The notes under the pieces were generated by a model. The model saw nothing but the letters and a program-made list of their open reading frames with translations, did not search any database and had not been told where the DNA came from. Positions 9,687 through 17,009 of a DNA stretch of 64,000 nt are shown here, one piece after another (within the stretch, counting starts at the first letter, position 1; each line of letters opens with the position of its first letter). The stretch comes from a virus. The position numbers and the translations under genes are program-made. The stretch is from positions 1 through 64,000 of IMG/VR virus record IMGVR_UViG_3300046463_001154, one strand, 5' to 3'.

Positions 9687-9821
9687 CTTTCGATGCAAAA
9701 ATCTTAAATAATAAAGTTGGTCATCTCTCGCTAATTGACGGTCCTCTCTGGGACCGTCTTAGATACATACCACCAACCGAATAAAAAAATACAGATGCAT
9801 CCGCATTCTTTGCATCGAAAG
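9687..9821. repeat. Nested inverted repeat in a 500 bp divergent intergenic region
   Basis: A perfect 13 bp inverted repeat, CTTTCGATGCAAA (9687-9699) and TTTGCATCGAAAG (9809-9821), encloses about 110 bp. In the middle sits a second hairpin, GACGGTCC / GGACCGTC (9737-9758). The region is AT-rich and lies between divergently transcribed genes. A weak match to the window's promoter motif (CATACCAC-caacc-GAA) starts at 9766 on the plus strand. It may be a control region or replication element; I see no coding sequence from 9511 to 10018. Confidence 0.6.
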
Positions 9822-9903
9822 TCACACACAACAACACCAAGAAAAAGTGACCTTCAATTTATAAAGAATAGATAGGTTTTGGGGGAGGGGGGCCGTCGAT
9901 CCT

Positions 9904-9931
9904 AGGAGAGGGGACGAAGGTCCCCTCTCCT
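9904..9931. promoter_or_regulatory. Strong hairpin in the leader of the 10.0 kb gene
   Basis: Stem AGGAGAGGGGAC / GTCCCCTCTCCT, 12 bp perfect with a GAAG loop, followed by purine-rich runs (gggggg-a-gggggg). It sits about 90 bp before the next plus-strand start and has no gene ending into it, so it is better explained as a leader or processing element than as the end of a known transcript. Confidence 0.5.
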
Positions 9932-10018
9932 CTATCTATTGCAGGAAAAAACCCCGCTTTTTCTGGGGGGAGGGGGGACCGAGTTTTCAATCGGCCACAG
10001 TCTCGCTCTTATGCCGGT

Positions 10019-10843
10019 GTGAAGACAAGAATTACTGCGGAACCGATGGGTATGTGTCATCACCACCCTACCCTCATGATCCCATACGCAAAACCCACGG
10101 CTGCCCTCGACCAGCTGCCCAAGCAACTGCGCGAACAGGTCGAGCCGTACTTCGAGTACTTCGACAAAAAGTTCAAGGAGATCCACCTGCGGAAGAGCGC
10201 ACCTCTTGAACTGGACGACCAGAGTCGCTTGAAGCTCGAATACTCGGATGGCTCGGATGCCAACCTGGAGCCGGGCACCTACGCCACCGGCAGCTTCAAG
10301 AACGGCAAGCGCGCTGTGATGCTCGGCACGGTCGCGGGAACGGTCGCGTTGTATGAGTCGAGCGACACCATCGACGTTCCAGAAAACGTCAGCGCGGACC
10401 GCAAGCTGCAAGTCCCGAGCTTCGAACTGCACGTGCCGGAAGTCTTCTGGAAAGCCGGCCTGCTCAAGCTCACGATCCTCGGCAAGGTCGATCTGAGCAC
10501 CTTCATCGATCTCTTCGGGTACCCGAAGCAGAACAATCGAGACGATCACAACCGCAACAACATCGCCAACCGACTCGCCGTGATTGCTGACGCGCTGAAC
10601 CTTCGGCCGTCTGCCGGGTTTGCCAAGGTTGAGGAAGCGGCATTCGAACAGGCCGCAAAGATCTGCGATCTCGCCATCGAGCAGAGCGAAGCAGAGAGCA
10701 AGCAGTGTCTGCCGCATGAGTTCGTCGAAAAAGCGGTATTCCGCGGAGCAATCGCGCAGGCGAAGAAGATCGCCTCGGCAATCCGTGCGCTGAAACACGG
10801 CTCTGGGGCAAACAAGCAAGAAGACACCGAAGCACGTTTCTAA
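10019..10843 (+). CDS. Uncharacterised protein (up to 274 aa)
   Basis: A soluble protein with a charged body; I recognise no domain. The C-terminal third is helical and ends with a basic segment. The start is unclear: GTG at 10019 gives the longest product, while ATG codons at 10046 and 10076 follow, none with a strong ribosome binding site. Homology of the region from IPYAKPTAALDQL onward would decide. It is followed after 26 bp by the histone-H1-like/HTH gene and then by a 216-residue gene, so the three look like one operon. Confidence 0.6.
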   Translation: MKTRITAEPMGMCHHHPTLMIPYAKPTAALDQLPKQLREQVEPYFEYFDKKFKEIHLRKSAPLELDDQSRLKLEYSDGSDANLEPGTYATGSFKNGKRAVMLGTVAGTVALYESSDTIDVPENVSADRKLQVPSFELHVPEVFWKAGLLKLTILGKVDLSTFIDLFGYPKQNNRDDHNRNNIANRLAVIADALNLRPSAGFAKVEEAAFEQAAKICDLAIEQSEAESKQCLPHEFVEKAVFRGAIAQAKKIASAIRALKHGSGANKQEDTEARF

Positions 10844-10869
10844 ACCACAGCAACAAGGACAACACCAAC

Positions 10870-11418
10870 ATGGCCACCAAGAACACCACGAAGAAAGCAA
10901 TCGTCGCGAAGGCACCGGCAGTCAAGGCTGCAGCCGCGCCGGTGAAGGCACCCGCGAAGAAAGCTGCCGCGAAGCCGGTGAAAGCCGCTCCGGCGAAGAT
11001 CGCTGACGCAGCTCCGGTCTCGGCACCGAAAGCGATCGAGCCCAAGAAGCTTCGCGTGAAAGAAGCAATCGTCTCAAAGCCGGCGGCTGTGAAGAAGGCA
11101 GCAGCAAAGAAGCCGGCAGCAAAGAAGTCGCTGGTCGAAAAGAAGGTCGCTGCGAACGACGCCTTCAAGAAGCTCGTCTCAAAGCCGGCAGAAGAATCGG
11201 CGGTGGTCCCTGCGCACCTTGGGCGCTTGCTGCGCGAACTCCGCAAGAAGGCAGGCCTCACGCAGGCTCAGTTGGCCGCGAAGACGACTCTCTCGGCGAC
11301 GAGCATCAGCGAAATCGAGACCGGCCGTCAGGCACTGACGCTCAAGCGCCTGTACGAACTCGCGGACGCACTCGACGTCACGGTGTCGCTGCAACTGGTT
11401 GCCAAGGCGGGCAAGTAA
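10870..11418 (+). CDS. Fusion of H1-like basic tail and XRE/HipB-type HTH domain
   Basis: The first roughly 110 residues are a low-complexity Lys/Ala/Pro tract with KKAAAKP and AAKKPAAKK-type repeats, as in bacterial histone-H1-like proteins, which bind DNA through their basic tails. Residues from about 115 to 180 form a helix-turn-helix of the XRE/HipB type (LGRLLRELRKKAGLTQAQLA, then SISEIETGRQAL). The combination suggests a sequence-specific regulator with a DNA-coating tail, or a small nucleoid protein. It starts at ATG after CAAGGACAACACCAAC. No HipA-like kinase follows; the next gene is unrelated to known toxins. DNA binding is strongly supported, the biological role is inferred. Confidence 0.78.
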   Translation: MATKNTTKKAIVAKAPAVKAAAAPVKAPAKKAAAKPVKAAPAKIADAAPVSAPKAIEPKKLRVKEAIVSKPAAVKKAAAKKPAAKKSLVEKKVAANDAFKKLVSKPAEESAVVPAHLGRLLRELRKKAGLTQAQLAAKTTLSATSISEIETGRQALTLKRLYELADALDVTVSLQLVAKAGK

Positions 11419-11421
11419 GTG

Positions 11422-12069
11422 ATGAAGAACGCACACAGCCTGCTTTTTCACGGCTACGGATTCCCGCTGGAAGATCGTCCGTTCCTGAAGTCGATCGCCT
11501 ACGACCACATGGGCGATACGGCAGAGCAGAAGTTCCTCGCCGAATGGCGTGAGACGCTGCGCATTCTCTCGTCGCACCCGGGCTTCTCGGCGACGTACGG
11601 TCTGCATGTGCTGCCGAATGAGAGCGGTGGCCTGCTTCCCGAGGTCAACGAGCACGTCGCCCTTCTCGGTGATGAGGCAATGCCGTTCGCGACCTTGCAT
11701 ATGTCGACCGGACCGGTGCCCGCGCATCTTTACTTCAAGAGTGTCTCCGGGGGAATCCAGGTACTCGAGAAGCACTTGAAGGCGATGAGAAGCGCCGTAT
11801 TCCAGGAAGAATACCGACTCGGCGCGAACGCGGGTGGTGAACAACAGACGTTGCAGTTCTCGACGTTGTTCTACGAGCTGCGTCGTACCCTGCTTGCTCA
11901 TTCCGACGCCATCATGATCGATTGGAATCCCAATACCGACGGGACCATCGATCTGTTCGTCGCGCCGAGCTTTCGCGATACCTGTTCTCGTACCTACGTG
12001 GTCTTCGCGTTCATGCTGCCGGAAGACTTCAACCGTTCGGTGCGCGCAACGAGCGAAGCGTCTGCGTAA
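11422..12069 (+). CDS. Uncharacterised protein (215 aa) downstream of the HTH gene
   Basis: A soluble alpha/beta protein with no motif I recognise. It starts 3 bp after the stop of the HTH gene (GTG at 11419 or ATG at 11422; the ATG is preferred), so it is translationally coupled to it. This tight pairing with a HipB-like regulator makes a regulatory or toxin-like partner conceivable, but the sequence has no kinase, RNase or ADP-ribosyltransferase signature. The transcript ends at the hairpin at 12088-12107. Confidence 0.6.
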   Translation: MKNAHSLLFHGYGFPLEDRPFLKSIAYDHMGDTAEQKFLAEWRETLRILSSHPGFSATYGLHVLPNESGGLLPEVNEHVALLGDEAMPFATLHMSTGPVPAHLYFKSVSGGIQVLEKHLKAMRSAVFQEEYRLGANAGGEQQTLQFSTLFYELRRTLLAHSDAIMIDWNPNTDGTIDLFVAPSFRDTCSRTYVVFAFMLPEDFNRSVRATSEASA

Positions 12070-12087
12070 CTGACGTCGCGTCATAAG

Positions 12088-12107
12088 GGCCCGGGGTTTC
12101 CCGGGCC
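12088..12107. terminator. Bidirectional terminator between convergent genes
   Basis: Perfect 8 bp stem GGCCCGGG / CCCGGGCC with a GTTT loop. It is flanked by GTCATAAG before and CTCTATGCC after, again the GGCATA / TATGCC flank type. It serves the plus-strand operon from 10.0 kb and the minus-strand gene that ends at 12117. Confidence 0.8.
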
Positions 12108-12116
12108 TCTATGCCT

Positions 12117-12920
12117 TTAGCGATTTCCCCCGATCATCAGGCGCAGGTAGCGGTTGTAGCTTTCGTGATCGTTCATGAAGGCGACTTTCCGCCAACGCGT
12201 CGTCAATTGCGTTTGGTACAGCTCTTCCGCATCAGCGTAGCTTTCGATGATCTCCTTGATCTTGCCGAGCGTTTGACCGCCGCGCAGCTCACCCATATCG
12301 AGTTGCACGATGTAGGTGTTGTAGATGTAGGACTTGACCGCGTACTCGACCAGCTTCACGAAGGCGAGATAGCTGCGCAACTGGATGTTATTCAGGTTCT
12401 CGTCGTTCGCCACGGTGCAGCGCAGATATGCGTTGGCGGGCATGGTCATCACATCTCGGACAAGCACCACGTTCTCACCGATCAGTTCGAGGCGCGCGGT
12501 CGACGTCTGGGGAATCATCCCCATTGCATCCATCACGGCCTGCCCCGCCTGCAACATCATGTTGTTCTGGCCGTTCGCTGCAATACCCGCTGCCGACACA
12601 CGCGATGGATCCGCGAAGGAGATGTTGAGCACCGACATGATGGTGCGCCCGTTCGTCATCCGCTTTGGGATGCGATAGACCGATTCGTAGATGCTGCCAC
12701 CGCTTTCGCACAAACCATCGAGGCAAATCCAGATCTCGGTACCGCCAACCAGGTTGCAATCGATCAGCACACGAGGGCGCATTACCAGATTCATGATCTG
12801 GTCGTCAATGCTCTTGGGTGTATCGCGCCAACGCTCGACGCGCTGCACGAACACGGTGTGAAGGATCTCGGGCGGGATGCGGAACTTAATGTCTGCGAGG
12901 GCCTTGGTAATGGGATTCAT
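12117..12920 (-). CDS. Phage protein related to the 502-residue protein at 39.1 kb (267 aa)
   Basis: A soluble protein of unknown function. Its C-terminal third carries VANDENLNNIQLRSYLAFV, which resembles ITNNENLNMQLSRDFEQVF near the end of the protein encoded at 39086-40594, and both have a preceding segment with a similar strand pattern. I therefore regard them as divergent relatives. The start is placed at the ATG ending at 12920, which has GGGAG upstream on the minus strand; a longer frame to 12989 would run into a promoter-like element. It is a single gene divergent from the tubulin gene. If the 39.1 kb protein is an import factor, this could be a second member of that family. Confidence 0.62.
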   Translation of the reverse strand: MNPITKALADIKFRIPPEILHTVFVQRVERWRDTPKSIDDQIMNLVMRPRVLIDCNLVGGTEIWICLDGLCESGGSIYESVYRIPKRMTNGRTIMSVLNISFADPSRVSAAGIAANGQNNMMLQAGQAVMDAMGMIPQTSTARLELIGENVVLVRDVMTMPANAYLRCTVANDENLNNIQLRSYLAFVKLVEYAVKSYIYNTYIVQLDMGELRGGQTLGKIKEIIESYADAEELYQTQLTTRWRKVAFMNDHESYNRYLRLMIGGNR

Positions 12921-12960
12921 GGGGGGGATCTCCCGGGACTCAACCCAATAGAAAAATGGC

Positions 12961-12979
12961 GATATATCACTCAAATGAA
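12961..12979 (+). promoter_or_regulatory. Phage promoter-like element upstream of the tubulin gene
   Basis: The sequence GATATATCACTCAAATGAA matches the recurring element YATATSAC-N5-TGAA found upstream of several core phage genes. It lies about 135 bp before the tubulin start, and resembles the AT-rich TATATTAC-type early promoters known from phiKZ. Use by the virion RNA polymerase is an inference. Confidence 0.7.
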
Positions 12980-13004
12980 GCTGTGACATTCACAGCATTC
13001 GCCG

Positions 13005-13032
13005 AGTCCTATTGGTGCTCAGGACTTTTTTT
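13005..13032 (+). terminator. Terminator-like hairpin in the tubulin leader
   Basis: Stem AGTCCT / AGGACT with a 10 nt loop followed by seven Ts, located between the promoter-like element and the tubulin start. A second small hairpin CTGTG-acatt-CACAG (12981-12995) precedes it. It could attenuate transcription into the tubulin gene, or end an antisense-side transcript. Confidence 0.5.
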
Positions 13033-13094
13033 ATCCAGGTGGTGATTGATATGCATCACAACCACAAGTCTCAACAATCAAGGAAAACACAAAG

Positions 13095-14099
13095 ATGAAC
13101 ACGCATGAACGTGAACGCGGCCGTGTACGCCTCTATGCCTGTGGCGGAGGCGGCATCAACATGGGTCACAAGATCGACCATGTGGCACACAACAACGGCG
13201 ACTCGTTCGCGCAGCTCGACGTCGTTTACATCGACACGTCGAAGTCGAACCTGAATTCGGACATTCAGAGCGGGAGCGTGTATCTGATCGACGGTCTCGA
13301 CGGTTCGGGTCAAGTGCGCCGTGAGAACCACGGAGCCATCGCCGAGCGCGTGCGGGACATCCTGCAGACGTTTAAACCCGTCGATCTGAACATCGTGCTG
13401 TCCACCGGCGGCGGCGGTTCCGGTTCCGTGATCGCCCCCTCGATCGTGTCGGAACTGCTGGCCAAGGACTTCCCCGTCGTCGTGATCTGTGTGGGTGACG
13501 ACAGCACGAAGAAGTACGCAGAGAACACGCTCAACACGCTGAAGTCGTACGACCAGATCGCATCGTCGGTGCGTCAGCAGCCGGTCGTAATGTCGTACCT
13601 GCAGAACAGCGCAGAAATGACTCGCCCGGTGATCGACCAGCGCATCCAGCATCTGGTGCTCTCGCTTTGCCTGCTGTACTCGCGCCAGAACCGCGAACTC
13701 GATTCGAAGGACCTGTACAACTGGCTGCATTACCCGAAGGTCACTTCGTACAAGCCGGCGCTCACCGCGCTCACGCTCATCGAAGACCTCAACGCCATCG
13801 GCCTTGCGAAGCTGGGCAACCTTATCAGCATCGCCACGCTGACCTTCGACGGCACCGACGCTACTCTGCCGATTCGCCCGGAAGTGCAATACATCGGGTA
13901 CGTCGACGCGGAAATCTCGAAGGAGATGAAGATCTCCGGCGCGATCCACTACGTGACCTCGGACGGCGTCTTGACCGATGTGGCCGCCGGGCTTCACGAG
14001 GTGCTGGACGAGATGAAGGAACAGTCCGCTGCCCGTCTGACCAAGGGAGGCATTTCCAGCAGTGCTGATCAGGCTACCGATACCGGCCTGGTGTTGTAA
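13095..14099 (+). CDS. phuZ: Phage tubulin/FtsZ-like GTPase (PhuZ)
   Basis: This is a cytoskeletal GTPase whose filaments centre the phage nucleus and move capsids in phiKZ-type phages. The 334-residue protein has the N-terminal glycine-rich nucleotide loop ACGGGGINMGHKID (about residues 15-28) and the tubulin signature STGGGGSGS (about 103-111), matching GGGTGTGS of tubulins. The C-terminus is acidic and helical, as in PhuZ tails used for filament contacts. Length and motifs fit PhuZ. It is a single-gene unit with a promoter-like element upstream and a terminator-like hairpin in its leader. It starts at ATG after AAGGAAAACACAAAG. Confidence 0.92.
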   Translation: MNTHERERGRVRLYACGGGGINMGHKIDHVAHNNGDSFAQLDVVYIDTSKSNLNSDIQSGSVYLIDGLDGSGQVRRENHGAIAERVRDILQTFKPVDLNIVLSTGGGGSGSVIAPSIVSELLAKDFPVVVICVGDDSTKKYAENTLNTLKSYDQIASSVRQQPVVMSYLQNSAEMTRPVIDQRIQHLVLSLCLLYSRQNRELDSKDLYNWLHYPKVTSYKPALTALTLIEDLNAIGLAKLGNLISIATLTFDGTDATLPIRPEVQYIGYVDAEISKEMKISGAIHYVTSDGVLTDVAAGLHEVLDEMKEQSAARLTKGGISSSADQATDTGLVL

Positions 14100-14738
14100 C
14101 TGGTGGGTGGGTCTGGTGCGCAAGCTGTGGTTCACGCCCGCGCACTGGATCCTGCGCAATCTCGGATACTCGTCAAAGACGGCGCACGACGTGCACGTGC
14201 GCTCGTTCGTCCCCAAGCTAACTGCACGCCCTAAAGAGCCGGATACCGCGGTCGGTAGGAGGCCGTATGGACCCCACGCTCTGGCGGGTTTTGCCTGGGA
14301 CATGACGAGTCCGCTCGCCAGATTTCTCACCTGACATCGAACAACAAAAAGCGTCCTTCTTAGGAAGCTGGTCATCGCGAAGTGTGCTGACACGAGACTT
14401 GAGTTCGTCCATTCCCATTTGATCAAGGGGTGCGCGTTCCGAATGAGGTCGAAGGCACTGTCGCATCGATCGAGGTTCAGTGAGAGCCAACCGGTCGCTC
14501 CCGCAGGATCCGCTAGCGCGGAGGACGGGGCGATCCCAACCGCCTCTGTAGGCGGGTTTGGAATGCGTTCGTACTGAGCGTATTCCAAACCAACATCAAC
14601 AGTTACGGACGACGGCGAGCCGGTATGCGCGATACCGGGCCAGGTGAGCACGCCTAATAGGTTTGGGCATAGCAGCAGTCTGTAAAAGGGCCGGGGGTGA
14701 AAAGTCCCCACGTTGTCCACCATATACGAGAAAACTAC
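14100..14738. other. Structured non-coding region between phuZ and the ACP gene
   Basis: About 640 bp with no reading frame that has a start, a ribosome binding site and plausible composition. It contains consecutive hairpins: CCGCCT-ctgt-AGGCGG (14540-14555), GGTTTGGAAT / ATTCCAAACC (14555-14591) and CCGGTAT-gcgcg-ATACCGG (14620-14638). Two short GAGCCGG-containing segments (near 14236 and 14616) resemble each other. No tRNA fold was found. It may be the leader of the ACP gene or an RNA gene. Confidence 0.45.
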
Positions 14739-14987
14739 ATGCAAACGAGTATCGAAGACCGCGTGAAAGCGATCGTATCGGCACAGTTGTCCGTGCCGGT
14801 TACCGACATCAAAAACGAGGACACGGTCGTCGACGTACTGGGCGCTGACTCGCTCGACGAAGTGGAAATGCTGATGGTTTTCGAGGACGAGTTCCGTGTG
14901 GAGATCCTCGACGAAGAAGCTGAGGGCTTTAAGACCATCCAGAACATCGTCGATTACCTCGCGGGCGCGGCAGCACTCGCAGCCTGA
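14739..14987 (+). CDS. Acyl carrier protein
   Basis: An 82-residue acidic four-helix protein of the AcpP family, which carries acyl groups on a phosphopantetheine arm. The attachment motif is GADSLDEVEM with the modified serine at residue 38, followed by the usual helix II (LMVFEDEFRVEI) and helix III. Length and spacing match bacterial AcpP. The start at ATG 14739 gives the standard length; the frame extends upstream without a better start. No fatty acid or polyketide enzyme lies nearby, and the gene stands alone between two long non-coding stretches. In a phage it might recruit host partners of ACP or alter lipid metabolism; this is inference. Confidence 0.9.
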   Translation: MQTSIEDRVKAIVSAQLSVPVTDIKNEDTVVDVLGADSLDEVEMLMVFEDEFRVEILDEEAEGFKTIQNIVDYLAGAAALAA

Positions 14988-15810
14988 CTTTTTCAAACCG
15001 GCGCGCGCCGCTTGCGGGTTTTGGCACCCGCGCTGCGGCACTCTTTTGTGGGCAGGACGTGCGGTCTAATGGACCCCTCGTATGTGGTTGTCCGCGCCTG
15101 CCCTGCGGGCGTGATGGTGAGCTAACACTTTGTGAGGCCCGCGTTTGGAACATCACGCCCGCGTTACCTTGGCGCCGGTAGTCGCAGAGTTGATTTCAGT
15201 GCAACAAACTTAACCGTATTAGTTTAGGTTTCGATCAATCCGTTGTGGTTGACTTCTTTTCAGATCGCCTGGGGAGGTGGTGTGAGGAAGGCGCTCATTA
15301 CCTGATTTCGACTCTGCGTTTGTCCCAGTCTCCGTCACTCGCTACGCGCTAGTTGGCGCTGGCCGCGAGCGGGGAACAAATCGAGTCGAGACTGGACACC
15401 GATCAATATCCGCTATTACATCTGCGAGGGCATCATGAAGAGATAGGTCTAGCTCCCCCTCACGTTACCAGTCCGATTGACTGAAGGCATCCATCCAAGT
15501 GACCCTCTAGTGAGCGGTAAGACATTTCGCATTCAGTCTGGAACATATAGCGTCCACCTACACGGCCGCGCGGGCCGGCACGAGCTTCGACTCGGCCACT
15601 AGGCAGCGCGCGGGTTAGTGCTGGCCTAATTGCTGATCCACTGTCTGCACGACGTCGTGATGGTATATCCCAACTGCTCAGCCGGGATACAAAGCAAAGA
15701 GCGTCTGTCCCGCACTGCTCAGCCGGGTTACAGCAGAGCTAGGGCCGGTTCCCCAGGATCGCATATTCGCGAGGCGGGAGCTGGCCCCAATTTCCCTTTA
15801 TGCCGTCAAT
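14988..15810 (+). ncRNA. Candidate large structured RNA (about 800 nt)
   Basis: The stretch lacks plausible genes but has strong pairing potential: GCGGGT / ACCCGC near 15014; a perfect 12 bp stem GCGGGCGTGATG (15105-15116) with CATCACGCCCGC (15151-15162); CAGTCTC with GAGACTG (about 15326 and 15388); twin hairpins at 15673-15731; and GGGCCGG / CTGGCCC (15742-15787). The last stem is followed by CCCTTTATGCCGTC at about 15795, the tail found after other phage terminators, which suggests a transcript end. Large ornate RNAs (GOLLD, ROOL) are known from phages, but I see no specific match. The exact 5' end is unknown. Confidence 0.42.
15673..15731 (+). repeat. Two hairpins presenting the same loop
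   Basis: The 14 bp direct repeat ACTGCTCAGCCGGG occurs at 15673-15686 and 15714-15727. Each copy folds with its own 3' arm: TGCT...AGCA for the first and CTGCT...AGCAG for the second, leaving nearly identical loops CAGCCGGG(A/T)TAC. Different stems closing the same loop suggests a selected RNA feature, for example a protein-binding site. Confidence 0.55.
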
Positions 15811-15999
15811 TCGCCCGAGGCTCGACTGTGCTCCTACTTCAGCAACCGCTTTGTGACCCAAGGAGTACAGTGACAGCCGGTATCATGCCGGGCCGTCATT
15901 CCCTCAATGTCCCTAGAACCGCTCAGAAACGTCCAGGACGAGCTCGCGCTGGGAAGTTTATATCTCCGCATCAAATCGTGTAGAGACCAGGAGCCAGAA

Positions 16000-16380
16000 G
16001 TGTTTCGTCAAGCTACTCTCATCCAGGACGTGCGCGAGTTCGTCGCGGTCGTCTTACCCCCGCTGCTGGAAATATTCGAGCAGGACGACGTGTGTTTCTC
16101 GGGAGCATCAGTCGAGGACACAGTGCAATGGATCATCGCGCATGAAATCGAAGATTGCTACGGCCTATCCGTACAAGGTCATCGACGGGAGCGCTCAGTC
16201 TATAGCGCGCTTCACGACCAACTCGCGAACGTCTTGCCTTTCCCGATCTCATTGCCGGTTCGGCAGTTAATAAAGGTGCCGTTGATATACGACGATCAGT
16301 CGATAAGCCTCGAGCTGCGAGGCAACGATCTGTACGTCTTCTATTACATCGATACCGCCCTCCTCTTCACTAGACCATGA
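16000..16380 (+). CDS. Array protein A (small paralogous family, 126 aa)
   Basis: First gene of a tandem array of small proteins that share a C-terminal pattern of hydrophobic strands around a D-L/I-hydrophobic-V-F core (here GNDLYVFYYID). I chose the GTG at 16000 because AGGAG lies 6 bp upstream; an ATG at 15907 in the same frame has no ribosome binding site. The N-terminus FRQATLIQDVREFV aligns with LDTRSLIRNF-type starts of its relatives. It is soluble, acidic and of unknown function. Its stop overlaps the next start by 4 bp (ATGA). Confidence 0.6.
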   Translation: MFRQATLIQDVREFVAVVLPPLLEIFEQDDVCFSGASVEDTVQWIIAHEIEDCYGLSVQGHRRERSVYSALHDQLANVLPFPISLPVRQLIKVPLIYDDQSISLELRGNDLYVFYYIDTALLFTRP

Positions 16381-17009
16381 ACTACCCGATTATTCAAACC
16401 CTAAGGCTGGATCCGTTTCCCGTCGCTTCGATGATTGAGGCGGTCGTCGGAGACTACCTGGTCAAGCCCGCCCCGGGTATTTATGCGAAGGGGAAGTTCA
16501 ATCCGGTGATGCATTCAGGCGGTGTCTATTATCAGCAGGGACGCAACGAACGAGGCGACATCGGAAACTTCATCGTTGAGACAATCGAACAAATTCAACG
16601 TGGCACGGAAGTAAGAGACCTCGACGGCAATGTCGTCGTAACGCCGAGCCAGATTCCACTGCTCTCGAATACCCCGACCCTGCCCACGCGCGGCATGGCG
16701 ATCATCAAGCTCTTGCTGATCGATTCACTCTCGATTTACGGAGACCAGCGCTACCCGGTGGTTCGATCTTCCGACGACTTCGCTCACGTGGCGTGCCACA
16801 TCCAACCAGAATACAGATCAGACGCTGACATTGCGAACCAGATCCTCGGTATGGTGAGTCCCATTCGGGGGCAGGTGCGCGACTTCGCTGGCTCAAATCG
16901 CTGGGTGATCCATTTCCTGCGCTGCGATGGTCTTAGCATGATGGTCGAGAAGAGCATCGACTTTCGCATTGCCGATTGGCACCGAATCAAGGGATGTGCG
17001 TATGACTAA
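16377..17009 (+). CDS. Array protein B (210 aa, uncertain member)
   Basis: Translationally coupled to the first array gene through an ATGA overlap. At 210 residues it is longer than its neighbours and has an extra middle region; its C-terminal NRWVIHFLRCDGLSMMVEKSID keeps the strand pattern of the family, though weakly. No catalytic motif is visible. It is placed in the family mainly by position and by the C-terminal pattern. Confidence 0.6.
   Translation: MNYPIIQTLRLDPFPVASMIEAVVGDYLVKPAPGIYAKGKFNPVMHSGGVYYQQGRNERGDIGNFIVETIEQIQRGTEVRDLDGNVVVTPSQIPLLSNTPTLPTRGMAIIKLLLIDSLSIYGDQRYPVVRSSDDFAHVACHIQPEYRSDADIANQILGMVSPIRGQVRDFAGSNRWVIHFLRCDGLSMMVEKSIDFRIADWHRIKGCAYD

Noticed and set aside
11422-12069. 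HipA-type toxin partner for the HipB-like HTH
   Set aside because: Too short for HipA and no kinase motifs are visible.
14600-14640. Group II intron domain V-like GAGCCGGTATGCG hairpin
   Set aside because: No reverse transcriptase, no domain VI and no interrupted gene; the resemblance is limited to one hairpin.
13071-15041. 656-codon minus-strand frame across phuZ and the ACP gene
   Set aside because: It runs opposite two well-supported genes (tubulin and ACP) and two hairpin clusters; no start signal.
15630-15983. Frame of 117 codons in the structured region before the paralog array
   Set aside because: It spans the twin hairpins and the terminator-like element, has unusual composition and no ribosome binding site.
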